Shown here in pieces: positions 59,477 through 64,000 of a stretch of DNA of 64,000 bases (its first letter is position 1; each line of letters opens with the position of its first letter). This DNA is from JANXLS01 sp037129555. Its GTDB lineage: Bacteria; Planctomycetota; SZUA-567; H5-PLA8. The stretch covers positions 1 to 64,000 of the forward strand of contig JBAXUS010000005.1 in NCBI GenBank assembly GCA_037129555.1. Reading direction: 5' to 3'. Below the pieces are notes generated by a model. It searched no databases, was not told the origin of the DNA, and saw nothing but the letters and a program-made list of their open reading frames with translations. The position numbers were made by a program, and so were the translations under genes.

Positions 59477-59636
59477 TGGTTCGGCAATGCTAATTTGATA
59501 GATCTGCTTGCGTCTTTTTGCTTGGCTCTTCGTTGTATGCTCAGTTAGAGATTCATTAATATCTTCCTGAGCATACGCCTCGATCCAGACAAAAATACGC
59601 GGCGCATATCTATCAAATTAACCTTGCCGAACCACT
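59475..59636. repeat. 162-bp imperfect palindrome (MITE- or ncRNA-like)
   Basis: Terminal arms of 33 bases (59475-59507 and 59604-59636) pair at 30 of 33 positions, beginning agtggttcggcaa. A second pair, gcgtctttttg (59510-59520) and caaaaatacgc (59590-59600), matches at 10 of 11. A third, gtatgctcag (59535-59544) and ctgagcatac (59567-59576), is perfect, with an AT-rich apex. The left arm overlaps the stop codon of the gene at 56918. Confidence 0.85.
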
Positions 59637-59666
59637 CGCGGCTTTCGCGCCCGAGAAACAAAGCCC

Positions 59667-61193
59667 ATGCCTGACACCATCATCGCTGTGTCTAGTCCGT
59701 CTGTGAGTCTCGCGAACGCTTCGCCGGGAATGGTGCCATGCTCCATGATCCGGCTTTCGGGGCCGGATGCAGGGCGGTGCGCGGATACGGTTTTTACAAT
59801 CCATCAACCTGAACATACGACACGATCGGCGAGTTCGATTGGGCTTCGTCCGAAACATGAGGCGCATCGAATTCCGGCGACGGTGACGGATGCGCTGTCT
59901 GAAAAAAAATGGCGACGAATTGTGGGACGAGTTGTGTGGCGGGGGAACGAGTTGAATGCGCATGTGTACGTCATGCCTGCGCCGCGCAGTTACACACGTG
60001 AGGATGTTGTCGAACTGCATGTGCCGGGATTGCCGTGGGTGGTGGAGACATTGTTGGATGGATTGATCGCGTCGGGCGCTCGGACGGCGCAGCCGGGTGA
60101 ATTTACGCGGCGGGCGTTTGAGCATGGTCGGATCACGCTGGAGCAGGCTGAAGCGGTTGGGAAATTGATTGCGAGTTCATCCGCCGATGAAGCGCGCGCG
60201 CATGCGTCTCAGTTGGCGGTTCATTCGGGTGTGCAGCGCCGGGTGTTGAAAAAAGACATTGAGGATTTGCTGGCGCAAGTGGAACTCGGTTTGGATTTTT
60301 CGCATGAAGATGTAATCGTGATTTCGTTGGAGGAGATGGCGACTCGATTGGACGCGTTGCGGGCGCGGGCGGTGAAATTGGCGGACGAATCTTCGCATGA
60401 ATTTGAGCGGGCACCAGCGACGCGTGCGCCGCGCATTGTTCTTGTTGGGCCGACGAATGCAGGGAAGAGCCAGCTCTTTAATACATTGTTGAAACGCGAT
60501 GCGGCGATAGTGAGTTCGGAGCGGCACACGACGCGTGATGGAGTTGAGGCGGTGCTGAAATTTGGTGGCTCGGTTCCGGATGCCGTGTTGATTGACAGCG
60601 CTGGGAGCGGGGATTTAGGCGGAGTGGATGCGGAGCTTTTTTCGGCAGCGCGAACGGCGACGCGCCGGGAATTGGAGATGGCGGATATTGTGTTGCTCGC
60701 GCTGGACCGATCGGTGGCGATGGAGCAGCAGGAGAATTTCGCAGCGTTATTGAAAGATGTGAAGGCGTTGACCCCAGCGTATTCGGCGTTGGTTTGGACG
60801 AAGAGCGATCTTGCGGCTCCTGCGAATTGGGATGCCGGGATGCAGTTGGGTTGGGACGTCACACAGCGATTTGAAGTGTCGTCGGTGTCGGGGCGCGGTG
60901 TTGATGCGCTGCGAGAATTTTTGGCTCAACGGACGTCTGAGTTGGCGCAACGGACCGCGCAGGCTCATGCGGCAGCGGGGGCGTCGGTGCGGGCATCGGC
61001 ACTCAGTGCGGCTGATGCGCTTGAACGGGCGTCAGGCGCGTTGCGAGACGGATGTGGCGAGGATGTGGTAGCGGTAGAATTGCGCGAAGCGATTCACGCG
61101 TTTTGGCGGGCTGAAGGGATATTAATGCGCCACGATGCGGTGACGGAAGCGGCGCTCGATATTATTTTCTCGCAATTCTGCGTCGGAAAGTAA
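59667..61193 (+). CDS. mnmE: tRNA modification GTPase MnmE (divergent)
   Basis: A 508-residue protein that, with MnmG, modifies U34 of certain tRNAs. It has the N-terminal folate-binding domain (DTIIAVSS, SYTREDVVELHVPG, AQPGEFTRRAFEHGRITLEQ), the embedded GTPase with G1 GPTNAGKSQ (261-269), TTRD (288-291), G3 DSAGSGD (310-316) instead of the usual DTAGLR, and TKSD as G4; it ends with the catalytic-Cys motif FCVGK (504-508). The changes in G3 and in the SYTGED segment make it more divergent than typical bacterial MnmE, and it is longer than the usual 450-460 residues. mnmG is not in the window. Confidence 0.9.
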   Translation: MPDTIIAVSSPSVSLANASPGMVPCSMIRLSGPDAGRCADTVFTIHQPEHTTRSASSIGLRPKHEAHRIPATVTDALSEKKWRRIVGRVVWRGNELNAHVYVMPAPRSYTREDVVELHVPGLPWVVETLLDGLIASGARTAQPGEFTRRAFEHGRITLEQAEAVGKLIASSSADEARAHASQLAVHSGVQRRVLKKDIEDLLAQVELGLDFSHEDVIVISLEEMATRLDALRARAVKLADESSHEFERAPATRAPRIVLVGPTNAGKSQLFNTLLKRDAAIVSSERHTTRDGVEAVLKFGGSVPDAVLIDSAGSGDLGGVDAELFSAARTATRRELEMADIVLLALDRSVAMEQQENFAALLKDVKALTPAYSALVWTKSDLAAPANWDAGMQLGWDVTQRFEVSSVSGRGVDALREFLAQRTSELAQRTAQAHAAAGASVRASALSAADALERASGALRDGCGEDVVAVELREAIHAFWRAEGILMRHDAVTEAALDIIFSQFCVGK

Positions 61194-61230
61194 CCTACGC
61201 TCCGACGCATTTTAATCCAAAAAAAATTCG

Positions 61231-61274
61231 TGAAGATTCGCGTGATTCGATGTTCACATGCCGTTGCCGTTAAA
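61231..61274. repeat. Stop-codon-linked GATTCGCGTGATTCG repeat
   Basis: The tract gaagattcgcgtgattcgatgtt, then ccgttgccgttaa, lies at the 3' end of the leftward dUTPase gene and includes its stop (TAA on the minus strand). A related tract at 47480-47540 ends at the stop of accA in the same way. Confidence 0.65.
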
Positions 61275-61722
61275 CAATCGCGCGGTTCTCGGCTTCGTTC
61301 TTTGTTTCCTTCGAATAACCGGTCTCCTGGCGGTTCTGGTTGACGCGGTGTTTGGCCGTGTAGAGGCGGTGGAATTCGTCGGCGGTGAGGCCGGACGCGA
61401 GCGCGAGGCTGGTGAGGAAGTGCATCAGATCGACGATTTCGACGCGGATGTTTTGGAGGTCGATTTTGTCCTTGCTCCACCACTTCCACAAGAGGTCGGC
61501 TTCAAGCTCCTGGGCTTCGCCTTGCAGTGCGCGGAGGTAGTTGCGGAGCCACAGATTCGGCAGTCCGTTCGGTCCCAATTCGCCGCGATCCAGGGACGCT
61601 TGAATGGAGGCCATTGTGAGCAGGTTGCCGTCGGGGCCGTGTATGTCCTGCTTCTTAAAAATGCCGTCGTTCAGTTCGCCTTGCAGCGTGAAAATGTCGT
61701 TGAGTTTGTCGGTCTCAGCCAT
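61270..61722 (-). CDS. Dimeric dUTPase (all-alpha NTP pyrophosphatase, dUTPase_2)
   Basis: A 150-residue all-helical enzyme of the dimeric dUTPase/MazG-like superfamily, which hydrolyses dUTP to dUMP and keeps uracil out of DNA. Signatures are TLQGELNDGIF near the start, NYLRALQGEAQELEADLLWKWW (Glu ligands of Mg2+) and IRVEIVDLMHFLTSLALASG (EIVD-type motif), with a polar tail. It differs from the trimeric Dut family. The stop codon lies within a repeat shared with the accA 3' end. It is encoded 20 bases downstream of the parvulin gene on the same strand. Confidence 0.85.
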   Translation of the reverse strand: MAETDKLNDIFTLQGELNDGIFKKQDIHGPDGNLLTMASIQASLDRGELGPNGLPNLWLRNYLRALQGEAQELEADLLWKWWSKDKIDLQNIRVEIVDLMHFLTSLALASGLTADEFHRLYTAKHRVNQNRQETGYSKETKNEAENRAIV

Positions 61723-61742
61723 GTCTTTTGCCTTCCTTTTCT

Positions 61743-63191
61743 TTAGAAACGGTCTTCGATTTTGACTACTTTGAATTGATCGAACAGGCCAGCGCGCGCT
61801 TCGCTGATCAGCGTCATGTAGACGCGTTCTTCAACTTCCTCGAACGTCACGTCCTGTTTTTCGAGGCACTTGAAAATGTGCCAGCCATACGCACTGCGAA
61901 CGGGTGCGGAGACTTCACTGGGTTTGAGTAAGACGGCTGCGTTGACGGCTGCTTGATCGAGCGGACGAGCGGGGATGGTGTCTTTGCCGATGCGACCGAT
62001 GAGACCGTTGGCGCGTTTGGTTTTGTCGTCGGAGTATTTGCGAGCGGTTTCGTCGAAGTTGGTTTTGGCGAGATCGACGAGACCATCGATCTTGGGCTTT
62101 GCATTTTGGAATTGAGTTTCGCGCGCTTGGCTCGAATAGGCATTGATTGCGGCATGGCCGTCGGCTTGCCACGCAGGGCCGTAGGGGTGGCCGTCGGGGT
62201 CGAGGACTTGGACGAAGATGTGCGCGATCAAACTTTCGGCGAGTTTGTATTTGGCGGGGCTGGCGGCGAATTCGGCCTGGAGTTGTTTCAAGCGGATGTT
62301 TTGTTTAACGAGGAGTGTGGCGAGCGCATCGAAGGAGAAGATGCGGCTCGTCAGATAATGTTCTGCGGTCATGCCGTGGCGTTGAATGATCTGCATCATG
62401 ATCGCGCGGCCGGGGACGCCGGTTTGTTGTTCTTTCAAACGGCACAGATAGCTGAAGTGAAATTTGCGGTCGTCATCGTTGAGCGCGAGGCCTTTTGACT
62501 TCGCGGCGGCTTGAACGAGGCGTTCGAGTTTCAACTGTTCGAGGATGTCGAGCAGCGCGCTTTTGGTGATCTGGCCCTCGGCTTCGAGAATGTATTGACG
62601 GACTTCATCGCGCGGATAGGAGCGGGTGCCGATGCGGACGGCTTCGCCTTTGCCGAGCTTAGCGGGTTCGGCTTCGACGCCGTTGAGTTGGATGAATTTC
62701 TCGACGAACTTGCGTTTCAAATCCTCGAACTGAGTGGTGTAGGTGCGAAGATCGGAGGCGAGTTTTTTGTCGTTGTGGAAGATTTTCATCAGCCCGAGAT
62801 CGACGCGAACGGTGCGGCGCAGGGCTTCGACTACGCCAGCTCCGTAGCGGCGTTCGATTTCGTCGGCATTGATTCCGAGCACGCGCGCCTTGTTGTCGAG
62901 GGTGAGTTTGAGTTCGGTGTTGACTTCGGCCATGGGGACGTCGATTTTGGCGCGTTCGACTTCCTGTTTCCGGATGGCGTAATCGACGAACGCCGGCAAA
63001 TATTTTTCCCAGGCTTCTTCGACGAGTACGTCGAGTACGTCGCGTCCGAAGATTTCTTCACCGTTGACGATGCGGTACACTCGGCCTTCATCGATGTGGA
63101 TGAGGGGTTCGTTGGGCTGTGCAAGTTCGGCTCGCAGAGATGTGGCGGCGAGCATGGCGGCGATGCAAAGAAGGAGTGCGTTTCGGATCAT
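61743..63191 (-). CDS. Exported parvulin-type peptidyl-prolyl isomerase (SurA-like)
   Basis: A 482-residue protein with a signal peptide (NALLLCIAAMLAATSLRA). The long N-terminal part (about 30-330) is helical and likely chaperone-like, as in SurA. The parvulin rotamase domain lies at about 330-475: LIAHIFVQV, then FDETARKYSDDKTKRANGLI and RSAYGWHIFKCLEKQDV. It should assist folding of envelope proteins. The start is the ATG at 63191, with gagg about 6 bases upstream; a TTG at 63203 is in frame. Only one rotamase domain is visible, whereas E. coli SurA has two. Confidence 0.88.
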   Translation of the reverse strand: MIRNALLLCIAAMLAATSLRAELAQPNEPLIHIDEGRVYRIVNGEEIFGRDVLDVLVEEAWEKYLPAFVDYAIRKQEVERAKIDVPMAEVNTELKLTLDNKARVLGINADEIERRYGAGVVEALRRTVRVDLGLMKIFHNDKKLASDLRTYTTQFEDLKRKFVEKFIQLNGVEAEPAKLGKGEAVRIGTRSYPRDEVRQYILEAEGQITKSALLDILEQLKLERLVQAAAKSKGLALNDDDRKFHFSYLCRLKEQQTGVPGRAIMMQIIQRHGMTAEHYLTSRIFSFDALATLLVKQNIRLKQLQAEFAASPAKYKLAESLIAHIFVQVLDPDGHPYGPAWQADGHAAINAYSSQARETQFQNAKPKIDGLVDLAKTNFDETARKYSDDKTKRANGLIGRIGKDTIPARPLDQAAVNAAVLLKPSEVSAPVRSAYGWHIFKCLEKQDVTFEEVEERVYMTLISEARAGLFDQFKVVKIEDRF

Positions 63192-63325
63192 GATCGGCCT
63201 CAAAAAACGCGGCGGAAAACGGATGTAGAGTTCCGGTGATGGCGTGGAATTGTAACCGAATTATCGTCCGATAATGAAGGTAAAAAGAGGGAAAATAGTG
63301 GAATGGAGCGGTTGAGATTAATCAG

Positions 63326-63404
63326 CGCCACCCCTCACCCCGCGAGCCGAACGGCTGGCTCGTCGGCCCTCTCCCTCAAGGGGAGAGGGGAAGGGCTACG
63401 GCTC
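63326..63404 (+). repeat. Dispersed CCCCTCACC hairpin repeat, copy 2
   Basis: Begins cgccacccctcacc, then cgagcc-gaacggct-ggctcg, tcggccctctccct-caa-ggggagagg and a tail with ctacggctcg. It ends about 20 bases before the stop of the gene at 63423. It is a close relative of 56734-56815. Confidence 0.85.
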
Positions 63405-63422
63405 GCTTTGCTCGCGTGAGAA

Positions 63423-64000
63423 TTACGCGTTGCGCGAGATGGGGTCGGCGCCCATGGTGCCGATGAGTTCGGTGAGGTGCTCTTTTGAGAGGACGTGGGC
63501 AAGCGTGGATTCGGCGCGTTGCAGGCGGTCTTTGATTTTCAGGCGCGCGATGGGTTCGGCGTGGCCGGGCTTCGCGAGGAAGGCTTTGATGTAGGAGATT
63601 GTGTCGGTCAAGTGCGCGGCGTCGCGGGACTGTTTGATTTTCAAACGCTCGTGATACCACTCGCTGGCGAGCAGGTAGTCTTTGGTGAACATGGCGCGGA
63701 CGTCGGGGTGCGACGCGGTTTTGCCCTGCCATTCTCCGTGCGCCATAATGGCGATGATGGCTTGGAGCGGCGGGCATGCGTCGTCAATTGTTTCGTCTTC
63801 GACGTATTGCAACGCGACGCGTTTTTGAGCCTCGACAATGTTCTCGATGCCATCGACGAAGACGGCGAGGTTTTGCGTTTCGGGTTTCATCATGGCTTCG
63901 TCGAACACGGCAACCGGATTGTCGAAGACGCGTCCGAAGTAAACGTGGACGAAGCGGGTCGTGATGCGGTAGCCGAGGCGGCTTGCTGGGATGGTGCGGC
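63423..64000 (-). CDS. C-terminal part of a large protein, possibly PPi-type PEP carboxykinase (cut by window edge)
   Basis: The frame has no start inside the window and is open to base 64000, giving 192 C-terminal residues. The internal GTG at 63908 is not likely to be the true start, because recognisable sequence continues upstream of it (LGYRITTRFVHVYFGRVFDN). Other visible stretches are ACPPLQAIIAIMAHGEWQGK, SHPDVRAMFTKDYLLASEWY and the end LTELIGTMGADP. These recall, from memory, the C-terminal end of the very large (about 1100-residue) PPi-type phosphoenolpyruvate carboxykinase-like proteins of Planctomycetes; this match is tentative. No metal or nucleotide motif is present in the fragment. 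Confidence 0.55.
   Translation of the reverse strand, partial: RTIPASRLGYRITTRFVHVYFGRVFDNPVAVFDEAMMKPETQNLAVFVDGIENIVEAQKRVALQYVEDETIDDACPPLQAIIAIMAHGEWQGKTASHPDVRAMFTKDYLLASEWYHERLKIKQSRDAAHLTDTISYIKAFLAKPGHAEPIARLKIKDRLQRAESTLAHVLSKEHLTELIGTMGADPISRNA

Noticed and set aside
59475..59636. Reading the palindrome as an ordinary terminator
   Set aside because: It is far longer than a terminator stem, lacks a T run after the right arm and begins inside a stop codon.
1..64000. tRNA, rRNA, CRISPR, prophage or intact transposase genes
   Set aside because: I looked for cloverleaf-like stretches, regularly spaced repeats and transposase or integrase motifs and found none I could defend.

Overview
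This 64 kb window is a gene-dense chromosomal stretch of a Gram-negative-type heterotroph with generally GC-rich codon use. I see no rRNA, tRNA, CRISPR array, phage or intact insertion sequence. The gene set fits the Planctomycetota/PVC superphylum or a neighbouring lineage. Pointers are secreted sugar-isomerase-like TIM barrels, a regulator with a LacI-type sensor and AraC-type DNA-binding end, a Ser/Thr kinase with MshEN-like repeats, a NagB/PIG-L fusion, large secreted PKD and cupredoxin proteins and a divergent MnmE. The phylum is inferred from gene content only.

Layout. 54-1149 (-): ECF sigma factor with an overlapping unknown partner. 1833-7725 (+): surface-polysaccharide cluster (FkbM methyltransferase, truncated glycosyltransferase remnant, methyltransferase, GT4, CDP-glucose synthesis genes rfbF/rfbG, second GT4); its middle is more AT-rich than the flanks. 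7824-8368 (+): toxin-antitoxin pair. 8423-11053 (-): DUF58 protein and membrane Ser/Thr kinase. 11249-18984 (+): hisG with a strong terminator, rtcB, then ftsY-psd-pssA (protein targeting and phosphatidylethanolamine synthesis), a cysteine-cluster protein and a membrane/TPR protein. 19085-20409 (+): Tat-exported TIM-barrel protein and a small Cys-rich exported protein. 20465-29360 (-): repeat proteins, SGNH hydrolase, glycogen synthase, six-PAS sensor kinase, a hypothetical protein. 29717-36994 (+): smc, exported isomerase-like protein, LolA-like protein, GH16 glycanase and DUF3592 protein. 36999-48524 (-): secreted PKD protein, cysteine-cluster protein plus recN, tRNA-binding OB protein, TPR protein, a HisRS with an N-terminal YbaK-like domain, accA. 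48733-61193 (+): secreted cupredoxin, NagB/PIG-L fusion and adjacent XylR-like regulator, DUF1365-cfa pair, nitroreductase, CP-ATP-grasp/alpha-E protein, mnmE. 61270-64000 (-): dimeric dUTPase, parvulin isomerase and the C-terminal part of a large protein cut by the window edge.

Common themes are cell-envelope assembly (polysaccharide, phospholipid, cyclopropane fatty acids, exported folding and carbohydrate-active proteins), amino-sugar and glycogen metabolism, and core information processing (SMC, RecN, FtsY, HisRS, MnmE, RtcB).

The most unusual things are the YbaK-like/HisRS fusion; a 162-bp near-perfect palindrome between two genes; at least two families of dispersed hairpin repeats whose stems differ by compensatory changes; a truncated glycosyltransferase paralog that still encodes 24 of 25 identical N-terminal residues; and a C-terminal module apparently shared by two otherwise unrelated secreted proteins.
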